This document shows positions 29,472 through 37,605 of a stretch of 43,424 nt of DNA, in pieces. Made by a program: the position numbers and the translations under genes. Below the pieces are notes generated by a model. It made no database searches, had not been told where the DNA came from, and saw nothing but the letters and a program-made list of their open reading frames with translations. Within the stretch, counting starts at the first letter, position 1. Every line of letters begins with the position of its first letter. Source of the DNA: Hyphomicrobiales bacterium (GTDB lineage: Bacteria; Pseudomonadota; Alphaproteobacteria; Rhizobiales; Beijerinckiaceae); assembly GCA_027483505.1 (NCBI GenBank), contig JAIXUP010000039.1:1-43424 (forward strand), in the 5' to 3' direction.

Positions 29472-30821
29472 ATGAGCGCCAAGATCACCCCCATGCGTAG
29501 CGCCGCCGAGAGCGCGCTGATCGATCGCTTCCCCGCCGTGAAGGCCAGCCTGCCCGGCTTGGCCAGCGCGCGAGAGGATGCGTTCGCGGCCTTTGTCGCA
29601 GCCGGCCTCCCCACACGCCGCAATGAGGCGTGGAAATACACCGACCTGCGCGCCGCGATGCGCGAGGCCGCGCCTCTGGCCGCGAGGCCGAATGACGCCG
29701 AGATCACCGTGGCGCTGAAGGGCCCCAGCCCATTGGCCAGACAGGGCGTCGTCACCTTGTCCTTCGTCAACGGGCACTACGTGGCGACTGCGGGCACGTT
29801 GCCCGCTGGCGTCAGCATCACGCCCCTCGCTCAGGCGTTGACCGACGGGCATCCGCTTTTGGGCCGGATCGGCGCGCTCAAGCTGGCCAATGGCGACTTG
29901 GCGATGTCGTTGAACACCGCCTTCATGACCGACGGCGCGATCATCCATGTGGCTGAAGGCGTGACCGTGGATGGGCCAATCGCCCTGCGCTTCGTCACCA
30001 GCGGCGCGACAGCCGTGGCGACCGCCGCGCGCGTGCTGATGGTGGCCGAAGCCGGTTCGCAGGTGATGCTGGTCGAAAGCCATGAGGGACAGGGCGCCCT
30101 CGCCCACCAGCCCAACACGGCGGTCGAGATCATTGCGGGCGACAAGGCTGTCGTGAGCCATGTGCGTCTCGGCCTGAACAGCGCGGGCGCAGTGGCGCTG
30201 TCCACCCTGACCGCTGACCTCGGGAGTGAAACCTCGCTGACATCAGTCAACGTGGCCCTGACAGGCGCCGTTACCCGACATCAGGCCTTTGTGCGCTTTT
30301 CGGGCGGCGATGCGCGCGCGCAAATCAACGGTGCGACACTGCTCAGCGGCACGCAGCATGCGGATTCGACGCTCGTTGTCGAACATGCGGCAGAACCGGG
30401 CGGCGAAAGCCGGGAACTGTTCCGCACCATCATCGATGATGAGGCCTCGGGCGTGTTCCAGGGCAAGATCATCGTGCAGCCGCACGCGCAGAAGACCGAC
30501 GGGCGCATGGCGTCCAACGCCGTGCTGCTGTCCGAGAATGCGGCGATGTATAACAAGCCCGAGCTCGAGATCTTCGCCGATGATGTCGCCTGCGCCCATG
30601 GCGCAACCTGCGGCGCACTCGATGACGAACTCCTGTTCTATCTTATGTCGCGCGGGATCTCGAAGGCCGAGGCCGAGGCGCTGATGATCGAGAGCTTCGT
30701 CGGTGCAGCCATCGATTTCATCGACCACGAGCCGATCCGCGATATCCTGCACGGGCTGGTGCAGGATTGGCTGCAGGCGCGGGCAGCGCGGCTCAATGCG
30801 GGGGCTCCGACGGTCTCATGA
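29472..30821 (+). CDS. sufD: Fe-S cluster assembly protein SufD
   Basis: Partner of SufB in the SufBC2D scaffold, needed for iron entry. N-terminal helical part (ESALIDRFPAVKASLPG, TRRNEAWKYTDLRA) then beta-helix core. The C-terminal signature QPHAQKTDGRMASNAVLLSE, then KPELEIFADDVACAHGATCGALDDELLFYLMSRGIS, contains the conserved His and Cys. The start at 29472 follows the sufC stop by 7 bp; the frame upstream overlaps sufC and is rejected. Its TGA overlaps the sufS ATG by 4 bases. Confidence 0.96.
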   Translation: MSAKITPMRSAAESALIDRFPAVKASLPGLASAREDAFAAFVAAGLPTRRNEAWKYTDLRAAMREAAPLAARPNDAEITVALKGPSPLARQGVVTLSFVNGHYVATAGTLPAGVSITPLAQALTDGHPLLGRIGALKLANGDLAMSLNTAFMTDGAIIHVAEGVTVDGPIALRFVTSGATAVATAARVLMVAEAGSQVMLVESHEGQGALAHQPNTAVEIIAGDKAVVSHVRLGLNSAGAVALSTLTADLGSETSLTSVNVALTGAVTRHQAFVRFSGGDARAQINGATLLSGTQHADSTLVVEHAAEPGGESRELFRTIIDDEASGVFQGKIIVQPHAQKTDGRMASNAVLLSENAAMYNKPELEIFADDVACAHGATCGALDDELLFYLMSRGISKAEAEALMIESFVGAAIDFIDHEPIRDILHGLVQDWLQARAARLNAGAPTVS

Positions 30822-32056
30822 ACGCGATCACGCGCCCCTACGACCTCGCGGCCATACGCGCCGACTTCCCGATCCTGGGCCGGCAGGTCTACGGCAAGCC
30901 GCTGGTCTATCTCGACAATGGCGCCTCGGCCCAGAAGCCGCGCCAGGTCATGGACGCGATGACGCGGCTGATGAGCGAGGACTACGCCAACGTCCATCGC
31001 GGGCTGCACTATCTCGCCAACGCCTCGACCGAAGCCTACGAGGATGCGCGCGAAACCGTGCGGCTGTTCCTCAACGCAGCCAGCAGTGAGGAGATCGTGT
31101 TCTGCCGCTCGTCGACAGGCGGTCTCAACATGCTGGCGTCCTGCCTTGGCCGGCACCTCGACATCGGTGAGGGTGATGAAATCATCCTGTCAATCATGGA
31201 GCACCATTCCAACATCGTGCCCTGGCACTTCTGGCGCGAGCGGCATGGTGCGGTGATCAAGTGGGCGCCGGTCGACGAGGATGGCAATTTCCTGATCGAG
31301 GAATTTGCCCAGCTCATCAGCCCGCGCACCAAGGTCGTGGCGCTGACGCACATGTCGAACGCGCTGGGCACCATCGTGCCGATAGCCGAGGTGGCGAAGA
31401 TCACACGCGCCGCTGGCGTACCGCTGGTGGTCGACGGCAGCCAGGGCGCCGTGCATCTGCCGGTGGACGTGCAGTCACTTGGGGCGGACTTCTATGTTTT
31501 CACCGGTCACAAGGTTTATGGGCCGACCGGCATCGGCGTGGCCTGGGGCCGCAAGGACTGGTGGGAAAAGCTGCCCCCGTTCGAAGGCGGCGGCGAGATG
31601 ATCGTGACCGTCACGACCGACACGGTGACCTACAATGATCCGCCACACCGTTTCGAGGCCGGCACCCCGGCGATCATTGAAGCGGTCGGGCTGGGCGCGG
31701 CGCTGAAGTACATGATGGCGCTTGGCTCAGATCAGATTCTTGCCCATGAGAATCGCCTGCGCGACTATGCACACGAGCGGCTCGGGCGGATGAACTCGAT
31801 CCGGATCATCGGCAAGGCCGCCAGCAAGGGGGCGATCGTGTCGTTCGAGATGGCGGGCGCGCATGCCCATGATGTCGCGACCGTGATTGACCGCTCAGGC
31901 GTCGCCGTCCGCGCCGGGACGCACTGCACCATGCCGCTGATGACCCGCTTCGGGGTCACATCCACGTGCCGGGCCTCATTTGGCCTCTATAACACGCTTG
32001 AAGAAGTCGATAAGCTGGCCGAGGCGTTGGCGAAAGCCGAGAGCCTGTTTGCGTGA
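30818..32056 (+). CDS. sufS: Cysteine desulfurase SufS
   Basis: Group II PLP-dependent desulfurase that supplies persulfide sulfur to the SufBCD scaffold. Features are VYLDNGASAQKP, EHHSNIVPWHFWRER, ALTHMSNALGTIVP, DGSQGAVHLPVDVQ, the PLP lysine Lys232 in FTGHKVYGPTGIG and active-site Cys370 in VRAGTHCTMPLMTRFG, on the short loop that typifies SufS. No SufE gene is in the window; group II enzymes normally need SufE or SufU, so a partner should be elsewhere. Start codon overlaps the sufD stop (ATGA), indicating translational coupling. Confidence 0.95.
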   Translation: MNAITRPYDLAAIRADFPILGRQVYGKPLVYLDNGASAQKPRQVMDAMTRLMSEDYANVHRGLHYLANASTEAYEDARETVRLFLNAASSEEIVFCRSSTGGLNMLASCLGRHLDIGEGDEIILSIMEHHSNIVPWHFWRERHGAVIKWAPVDEDGNFLIEEFAQLISPRTKVVALTHMSNALGTIVPIAEVAKITRAAGVPLVVDGSQGAVHLPVDVQSLGADFYVFTGHKVYGPTGIGVAWGRKDWWEKLPPFEGGGEMIVTVTTDTVTYNDPPHRFEAGTPAIIEAVGLGAALKYMMALGSDQILAHENRLRDYAHERLGRMNSIRIIGKAASKGAIVSFEMAGAHAHDVATVIDRSGVAVRAGTHCTMPLMTRFGVTSTCRASFGLYNTLEEVDKLAEALAKAESLFA

Positions 32057-32066
32057 GGATGACGCC

Positions 32067-32447
32067 GTGACCGATGCAGCGACCGAGTTGAAGCCCAATG
32101 CGCCGACGATTGCGCCGGCGACGACGCTTGCGCCCGCCGAGATCGACCGCCTGACCGATGATATCGTCGCCGCGCTGAAGACCGTCTATGATCCGGAGAT
32201 CCCGTCGGACATCTATGAACTGGGGCTGATCTACCGGGTGGACATCTCCGACGAGCGCCATGTCACCATCGACATGACGCTGACGGCTCCGGGTTGCCCG
32301 GTGGCCGGCGAAATGCCGGGCTGGGTGGAAAATGCGGTCGGCACGGTCCAGGGCGTCTCCGGTGTCACCGTGAACATGACCTTCGATCCGCCCTGGGATC
32401 AGTCGCGCATGTCCGATGAGGCGCGCGTGGCGCTCGACATGTGGTGA
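32067..32447 (+). CDS. sufT: SUF-associated DUF59/MIP18-family protein
   Basis: Small Fe-S maturation factor usually encoded with SUF genes, helping carry clusters to target proteins. After a flexible 25-residue N-terminus it shows the MIP18 fold: DDIVAALKTVYDPEIPSDIYELGLIY, VTIDMTLTAPGCPVAGEMP with the conserved Cys, and VNMTFDPPWDQSRMSDEAR. I chose a GTG start at 32067 with GAGGAT upstream; the ATG at 32059 hits a stop at once. It lies 10 bp behind sufS. The next plus-strand suf gene, sufA, is 1.2 kb away past an inverted gene. Confidence 0.9.
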   Translation: MTDAATELKPNAPTIAPATTLAPAEIDRLTDDIVAALKTVYDPEIPSDIYELGLIYRVDISDERHVTIDMTLTAPGCPVAGEMPGWVENAVGTVQGVSGVTVNMTFDPPWDQSRMSDEARVALDMW

Positions 32448-32465
32448 CGCACGCGGACTGCGCCG

Positions 32466-33512
32466 TCAGACCTTGACGCCGACGCTGTCCGCTGCCGCGA
32501 CAATCTGCCTCCAGGTCTCGTCATCGACGGGAATCCCTTGCTGCTGACGACTGATCCGGGTCTCGCGTTCGATGTCGCCCGGCGCGCGCACCTTGTCGAA
32601 GCCCTCGCGCGGCGCGGCGGAGCGGACATAGCTGGCGATGGCGTCGATGCGGGCGGAGCGCGCCGCCGTGTCAGGCTCCAGCTTCGCCGGATCAATCAGG
32701 ATGCCGAACAGGCTGTTGATGATCCAGCTTTTGACGGGCTTGTCCTTGATCAGCGCGCCGCCGGTCAGGCCGGCCGACAGAATCTCGGCGATCAGCGCGA
32801 TCCCCGCCCCCTTGTGGTCGCCGAACGGCAGCAGCGCTCCCATCGGCGCCGGCGGGAACACCACGGCCGGATCGTTCGAGGCGTTGCCCTCCGCATCAAT
32901 GAGGAAGCCATCGGCGACGGCGACGCCCTTGTTGAAGGCCACGCGCGCCTTGCCATGGGCCATGCGGCTGGTGGCGAAGTCGAGGATGAGCGGCCTGCCC
33001 TGCCCGTCCGGAACGCCGATGGCGTGCGGATTTGTGCCCCAGCGCGCCTCGCGCCCGCCATGTGGCGCGACGATCGGCACGCGTCCGGCGACATTGACCC
33101 AAAACATCGCGATCAACCCAGCTGCTGCGGCCTGCTCGGCGTAGTCGCCGATCCGTCCGATATGGTGCGCGTCGATCAGGTTGAGCACGGCGACGCCGCC
33201 GGCCAACGCCATGTCGCAGGCGCGGGCAACCGCACGCCGCGCGGTCGGCTGGCCAAGCGCCACCTGCCCGTCGATCACCAGAAACGGCGCGGCGTTGATC
33301 CTGTCCACCGGCATGCTGGCGGGCGAGAGCAGGCCATCATGGACGGCTGCAATGTACAGCGGCAGCATGCCAACGCCGTGGCTGTCATGCCCGGACAGGT
33401 TGGCCAGCACGAAGTGGCGGGCAACCTCCGCGGCGTCAGCCTGCGGCCATCCGGCCGCGACGAAGGTGCGGGTGGTGACATCGGCAAGTTCTTCGGGTGA
33501 AAACAGGCGCAT
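32466..33512 (-). CDS. Malate/L-lactate dehydrogenase-family oxidoreductase (Ldh_2)
   Basis: NAD(P)-dependent dehydrogenase of the family that includes ureidoglycolate and malate dehydrogenases; not the Rossmann type. Family segments are FSPEELADVTTRTFVAAGWPQADA, LSGHDSHGVGMLPLYI with a catalytic His, NLIDAHHIGRIGDYAEQAA, WGTNPHAIGVPDGQGRPLILDFATS and LLPFGDHKGAGIALIAEIL. The substrate cannot be told from sequence. The ATG at 33512 is preferred; an upstream TTG at 33533 would add seven unconserved residues. It sits on the minus strand between sufT and sufA, splitting the suf cluster. Confidence 0.88.
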   Translation of the reverse strand: MRLFSPEELADVTTRTFVAAGWPQADAAEVARHFVLANLSGHDSHGVGMLPLYIAAVHDGLLSPASMPVDRINAAPFLVIDGQVALGQPTARRAVARACDMALAGGVAVLNLIDAHHIGRIGDYAEQAAAAGLIAMFWVNVAGRVPIVAPHGGREARWGTNPHAIGVPDGQGRPLILDFATSRMAHGKARVAFNKGVAVADGFLIDAEGNASNDPAVVFPPAPMGALLPFGDHKGAGIALIAEILSAGLTGGALIKDKPVKSWIINSLFGILIDPAKLEPDTAARSARIDAIASYVRSAAPREGFDKVRAPGDIERETRISRQQQGIPVDDETWRQIVAAADSVGVKV

Positions 33513-33647
33513 GGCAGGATCGTTCCGCAACAAGACGTTGTGATCCGGCTGACCCTAGCTGCTCTCGACGAATTGGCAACGAATGGCTATGTAAGGTGCA
33601 TCTGTCCGCAACGCAGGGCCTTGAACCCTCGCGAGGAGGAAGACGCC

Positions 33648-34022
33648 ATGTTCTCGATTCCCGGCCTCAAGGTCATTTCCCTCACCGATGCCGCCGCCCG
33701 GCGCGTCAGCGAGATCGCGTCGAAGGCCGAAGGCGCACTTGGCCTGCGCGTTGGCGTGAAGAAGGGCGGCTGCGCCGGCATGGAATACACCTTCGATGTC
33801 GCCCGCGATCTCAAGCCGGGCGACGAGCTGGTCGAAGACAAGGGCGCGAAGGTGGTCGTGGATGGCAAAGCGGTCCTGTTCCTGATCGGGACAGAGCTCG
33901 ACTTCAAGGTCGACAAGCTGTCATCGACCTTCGTGTTCAACAATCCGAACCAGACATCGGCCTGCGGCTGCGGCGAGTCGGTCGCGATCACGCCGCAAAA
34001 GACACCACTGCCAACCGCGTGA
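33648..34022 (+). CDS. sufA: A-type Fe-S carrier, SufA/IscA family
   Basis: Receives clusters from the SufBCD scaffold and passes them on to target proteins. The 124-residue protein has the three conserved cysteines Cys42 (KKGGCAGMEY), Cys106 and Cys108 (SACGCGES). The ATG at 33648 has a strong GAGGAGGA ribosome-binding site; longer frames start in spacer. It lies after the inverted dehydrogenase and so probably has its own promoter in 33513-33647, though transcription from the main operon could run through. Confidence 0.95.
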   Translation: MFSIPGLKVISLTDAAARRVSEIASKAEGALGLRVGVKKGGCAGMEYTFDVARDLKPGDELVEDKGAKVVVDGKAVLFLIGTELDFKVDKLSSTFVFNNPNQTSACGCGESVAITPQKTPLPTA

Positions 34023-34068
34023 GGCGCCATCCCCGTCGCGCCTGACGAGGGTGCCGGAGCAGAACCTG

Positions 34069-34087
34069 ACCGGAAACCGCTTCCGGT
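34069..34087 (+). terminator. Hairpin after sufA
   Basis: Stem ACCGGAA (34069-34075) and TTCCGGT (34081-34087), five-base loop, followed by TCGATTTT. It is a plausible terminator of the suf cluster, weak in T. The rest of the 254-bp spacer to 34276 shows no gene that I can support. Confidence 0.5.
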
Positions 34088-34276
34088 TCGATTTTGGTCG
34101 GCTTCGAGCGAAGCCAATGCGTCCGCGGCAATCTTGTTGCACAACCCGGGTCTCCTCGCCCCAAGCAGGAGTGCGGCTTCGTGTCCGCCGTGCTGATGCC
34201 TGCCCCGGCTGAACCAGTCGTTCCGGCCAGCCGTAAGCAAGTCGAACCCGGAACCAGAAACAAAGGTCATCCCTGA

Positions 34277-35005
34277 ATGTCTGAAGTGACGATCATCGTC
34301 GGCGGCGCCGGCGGCGTCGGGTCCGCTCTCGCGCGACGGCTGGTTGCGGCCCGCCGGCAGGTTCACCTCATCGGCCGCGATCCGGCCAAGCTTTCGGTCG
34401 TCGCGGCAGAGCTTGGCGCGTCAAGCGCCGTCGCCGATGTCCTTGATCCCGAAGCGCTGAAAGCCGCCATCGAGGCAGCAGGACCGGCCATCGGTGGCCT
34501 TGCCTATGCTGTCGGCTCCATCAACCTGAAGCCGGTGTCGCGCCTGACCGATGCAGACTTCGAGAACGACTTCCGCCTCAATGCACTTGGCGCCGTGCGC
34601 GCGGTGCAGGCCGCCCTGCCCGCCCTCAAGGCAGCGCAGGGCACGCCCTCCGTGCTGCTGTTCTCGACTGTTGCCGTGGCCCAGGGCTTCACCGCGCATG
34701 CCTCCGTCGCCATGGCCAAGGGTGCGGTCGAGGGCCTCACCGTTGCCCTGGCCGCCGAACTTGCGCCCAAGATCAGGGTCAACTGCATCGCGCCGTCGCT
34801 CACACGCACGCCTCTGGCCAAGGCGCTCACCGGCAACGAGCAGATGGCCACAGCCATCGCACAGATGCACGCCATGCAGCGCCTGGGCGAGGCCGATGAT
34901 GTCGCCGCCATGGGGGCTTTTCTGATGTCGGCAGAGGCTGGCTGGGTCACGGGCCAGATCATCGGCGTGGATGGCGGCCGCTCGATGTTGCGCACCAAGG
35001 GCTAG
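34277..35005 (+). CDS. SDR-family protein lacking the catalytic tyrosine
   Basis: Rossmann-fold short-chain dehydrogenase/reductase homologue of 242 aa. The nucleotide-binding loop is VGGAGGVGSA (residues 8-17), an acceptable TGxxxGxG variant, with HLIGRD after strand 2. The active-site region has Ser130 and Lys148 (HASVAMAKGAVEGL), but the Tyr of YxxxK is Val144. Classical hydride-transfer catalysis is therefore unlikely unless another residue serves. C-terminal RVNCIAPSLTRTPLA and GQIIGVDGG are typical. It is only 3 bp ahead of the DUF2256 gene and photolyase gene, probably one operon. Its role is unknown; it could bind a nucleotide or flavin-related ligand. Confidence 0.85.
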   Translation: MSEVTIIVGGAGGVGSALARRLVAARRQVHLIGRDPAKLSVVAAELGASSAVADVLDPEALKAAIEAAGPAIGGLAYAVGSINLKPVSRLTDADFENDFRLNALGAVRAVQAALPALKAAQGTPSVLLFSTVAVAQGFTAHASVAMAKGAVEGLTVALAAELAPKIRVNCIAPSLTRTPLAKALTGNEQMATAIAQMHAMQRLGEADDVAAMGAFLMSAEAGWVTGQIIGVDGGRSMLRTKG

Positions 35006-35008
35006 GCC

Positions 35009-35179
35009 GTGGCGAAGATGCGGGCGAAGGGTGATCTGCCGCAGAAGACCTGCGAAGCCTGCGGCCGGCCCTTCGCCTGGCGCAAGAAATGGGAACGCGT
35101 CTGGGATGAGGTGAAGACCTGCTCGGAACGCTGCAAGGGTGAGCTCAGGCGCAGCCGCCGCGCGAAGGCCGCGCCATGA
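35009..35179 (+). CDS. DUF2256 zinc-ribbon-like small protein (56 aa)
   Basis: Short gene whose product matches the DUF2256 pattern: KTCEACGRPFAWRKKW, then WDEVKTCSERCK. The four cysteines Cys15, Cys18, Cys38 and Cys42 (CxxC and CxxxC) should bind a metal, and the rest is strongly basic. I chose the GTG at 35009, which gives the usual Met-Ala-x-Met start; ATG at 35018 is possible. Its TGA overlaps the photolyase ATG (ATGA 35176-35179). DUF2256 proteins are, from my knowledge of the family, often found next to photolyase/cryptochrome genes; function is unknown. Confidence 0.88.
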   Translation: MAKMRAKGDLPQKTCEACGRPFAWRKKWERVWDEVKTCSERCKGELRRSRRAKAAP

Positions 35180-36705
35180 CCCGCTTGCGCCTCGTGCTCG
35201 GGGACCAGCTCACACACGATCTTGCCTCCCTCGGCGACATCGATGCCGCGCGCGACGTCGTGCTGATGGCCGAGGTGCACGACGAGACCACCTATGTGCC
35301 GCATCACAAGCAGAAGATCGTCCTGGTGCTCTCGGCGATGCGCCACTTCGCGGCGGAGTTGCGCGCGGCCGGCGTCCGCGTCGACTATGTGACGCTGGAC
35401 GACCCCGGCAATACGGGCTCTCTTGGCGGCGAGATCGGGCGCGCTGTGGCCCGCCACGCGCCGTCACGCATTGTTCTGACCGAGCCGGGCGAATGGCGCG
35501 TGCTCAGCGTCATGCGGGGCTGGGAGGAGCGCCTCGGGATCGATGTGGAAATCCGTCCCGATGACCGGTTTTTCGCTTCGCGTGCCCGCTTCGAACGCTG
35601 GGCGGAGGGCCGCAAGAGCTTTCGCATGGAGTTCTTCTACCGGGAGATGCGCCGCGAACACGCGGTGCTGATGGAGGGTGACGAGCCGGCGGGTGGGCAG
35701 TGGAACTTCGATCATGACAACCGCAAGGCGCTGCCAGCCGGCATCGCCGTGCCGAAGCGGACGCGCTTCGAGCCGGATGAGGTCGCGCGCGGGGTGATGG
35801 CGATGGTGCAGCAGCGCTTTCCAGGCCATTTCGGCGACCTTGAGCCGTTTGGCTGGGCCGTCACACGGTCCGGCGCGCTCGAGGCGCTCGATCACTTCAT
35901 CACAGTGTGCCTGCCGCGTTTCGGCGACTACCAGGACGCGATGAAGTCCGCCGAGCCCTTCCTGTTCCACAGCATCATCTCGCCTTACCTCAACATCGGG
36001 CTGATCACCGCCCGCGAGGTCTGCGCGCGGGCCGAGGCGGAATGGCGCGAGGGCCGCGCGCCGCTCAATGCCGTCGAAGGCTTCATCCGGCAGATCCTCG
36101 GCTGGCGCGAGTATGTGCGCGGCATCTATTGGGCCCGCATGCCGGGCTATGCCGACACAAATGCGCTGAATGCCACCCGACCCCTGCCCGGCTTCTACTG
36201 GTCCGGCGACACGGACCTGAACTGCCTCGCCCAATCCATCGGCGATATCCGGCGCAACGCCTATGGCCACCACATCCAGCGCCTGATGGTGACGGGCAAT
36301 TTCGCGCTGCTGGCCGGGATTGCGCCTGCCGCGATCGAGGCGTGGTATCTTGCCGTCTATGCCGACGCCTATGAATGGGTGGAGCTGCCCAATGTGCATG
36401 GCATGGCGCTGTTCGCCGATGGCGGGTTGCTGGCCTCCAAGCCCTATGCGGCCTCGGGCGCCTATATCGACCGCATGAGCGACTATTGCCGCGCCTGCCG
36501 CTATGACCCGAAGGTAAAGGCGGGGCCAAAAGCCTGTCCCTTCAACTACATGTACTGGAATTTTCTCATCGAGAATCAGGGCAGTTTGGAGGGAAACCAG
36601 CGCATGGCGATGCCATACCGCACGTTGGCGACCTTCAGCGACGCCAGACGCGCAGAGATCACGCGCGACGCGCAGGCGTTCCTCGCCGCCCTCGGCGAGG
36701 CCTGA
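35176..36705 (+). CDS. phrB: Iron-sulfur bacterial photolyase (PhrB-type, FeS-BCP)
   Basis: Light-driven flavoprotein, probably repairing (6-4) photoproducts, of the FeS-BCP branch. The N-terminal antenna domain (LRLVLGDQLTH, EVHDETTYVPHHKQKIVLVLSAMRHFA) precedes the FAD-binding helical domain (ILGWREYVRGIYW, NAYGHHIQRLMVTGNFALLAG). The four [4Fe-4S] ligands fall at Cys350, Cys438, Cys441 and Cys454, the same numbers as in Agrobacterium PhrB, with the YCRACRYDP and KACPFNYMYW context. Length 509 aa fits. It is translationally coupled to the DUF2256 gene. Confidence 0.95.
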   Translation: MTRLRLVLGDQLTHDLASLGDIDAARDVVLMAEVHDETTYVPHHKQKIVLVLSAMRHFAAELRAAGVRVDYVTLDDPGNTGSLGGEIGRAVARHAPSRIVLTEPGEWRVLSVMRGWEERLGIDVEIRPDDRFFASRARFERWAEGRKSFRMEFFYREMRREHAVLMEGDEPAGGQWNFDHDNRKALPAGIAVPKRTRFEPDEVARGVMAMVQQRFPGHFGDLEPFGWAVTRSGALEALDHFITVCLPRFGDYQDAMKSAEPFLFHSIISPYLNIGLITAREVCARAEAEWREGRAPLNAVEGFIRQILGWREYVRGIYWARMPGYADTNALNATRPLPGFYWSGDTDLNCLAQSIGDIRRNAYGHHIQRLMVTGNFALLAGIAPAAIEAWYLAVYADAYEWVELPNVHGMALFADGGLLASKPYAASGAYIDRMSDYCRACRYDPKVKAGPKACPFNYMYWNFLIENQGSLEGNQRMAMPYRTLATFSDARRAEITRDAQAFLAALGEA

Positions 36706-36713
36706 GGCCGTGT

Positions 36714-37070
36714 TCAGCCGGTCAGGTCGTTGAGCCGGGCGCGCAGCCGGCCATGCTCAAGCTTGAGGCGCTGGAGTTCGTCCCGTTCGGTCGCGGACGG
36801 GCCTGCCTCGCCGCCGGTGAACGCGACGCCAAGCTGCCGTCCAGCGCGCCAGACGACCGAGGCCTGCAGGCGCATCTGGCGCACGGGCACGTCGAGCTCG
36901 AAGGACTGCGGAAACCAGACCGGGTTTGCTGTCTCAAGCCGCGCGCCCTGCTGCGACAGGTTCCGCACCTGGCAATCCCACGTCACAAGCTTGTTGGCCT
37001 CGCGCGCCACGGCGCCAAGCAGTGTACGCGTGCGCAGCGATGCGCGTCGTTCCTGGAGAGACCCGGCCAT
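36714..37070 (-). CDS. PilZ-domain protein, copy 1 (118 aa)
   Basis: Single-domain PilZ protein. ERRASLRTRTLL carries the arginines of the c-di-GMP motif RxxxR, and VRNLSQQGARLE is the D/NxSxxG motif. The C-terminus (ERDELQRLKLEHGRLRARLNDL) looks coiled-coil. The ATG at 37070 has a perfect AAGGAGG ribosome-binding site. About half of some 75 aligned residues are shared with the neighbouring PilZ gene upstream on the same strand, so the pair is a tandem duplication. The target is unknown. The diguanylate cyclase at 14779-15825 could supply its ligand. Confidence 0.87.
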   Translation of the reverse strand: MAGSLQERRASLRTRTLLGAVAREANKLVTWDCQVRNLSQQGARLETANPVWFPQSFELDVPVRQMRLQASVVWRAGRQLGVAFTGGEAGPSATERDELQRLKLEHGRLRARLNDLTG

Positions 37071-37189
37071 GTGCGACCTCCTTGCAAGGTCAGCGAGCAT
37101 AGCCGTGTTCCCGGCAAACCGGGCATTTTCCGATTGTTAACCTGAATCGCGAGGCGTCCGTCGCGTCCACCGCGCACGGTCCGGAAAGC

Positions 37190-37528
37190 TCAGTTGGGCC
37201 AGTGCGATGCCTGCGGCGTCCCGCTGGTCCGGCTCGATTTCGCAGGATCTGCCCTGAACTTGATACCGACCACGGCCGCATTTCGCCACACGACGACGGC
37301 AAACCTGCGCATGTTCTTGGATGGCACATCAAGCCGGAACTGGGCCGGCAGGGTCAGCGGCCTTTCCAATTCCAGCCGGGCGCCGGTCACCGAGACGTTG
37401 CGGACGACACAGTTCCACGCGTTCGTGGACCCTTCATCATGGGCAACGGCTGCCAGAAGCGTCCGGATGCGCAAGGATCCGCGCCGTTCCTCGGCCTGAT
37501 AGTCCAAAGCTCTGCTCAAATGCGCCAT
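37190..37528 (-). CDS. PilZ-domain protein, copy 2 (112 aa)
   Basis: Paralog of the neighbouring PilZ protein. ERRGSLRIRTLLAAVAH and VRNVSVTGARLELERP match its c-di-GMP motifs, and LDVPSKNMRRFAVVVWR aligns with the LDVPVRQMRLQASVVWR of copy 1. It lacks the coiled-coil tail and instead ends ADPAKSSRTSGTPQASHWPN, so the two probably contact different partners. The ATG at 37528 is preceded by GGAGAGGA. A 119-bp spacer to copy 1 suggests separate or read-through transcription. Confidence 0.85.
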   Translation of the reverse strand: MAHLSRALDYQAEERRGSLRIRTLLAAVAHDEGSTNAWNCVVRNVSVTGARLELERPLTLPAQFRLDVPSKNMRRFAVVVWRNAAVVGIKFRADPAKSSRTSGTPQASHWPN

Positions 37529-37605
37529 CGTCCTCTCCAATGGCCGCACCATACGAATCGGACCCCGGCGCGCAACAAGGACCTTCGCGGAGGCCTAATC
37601 AGCGC

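Noticed and set aside
34094..34276. A 60-codon TTG-started frame ending just before the SDR gene
   Set aside because: Rare start codon, no ribosome-binding site, and a translation with no hydrophobic or conserved pattern; treated as spacer.
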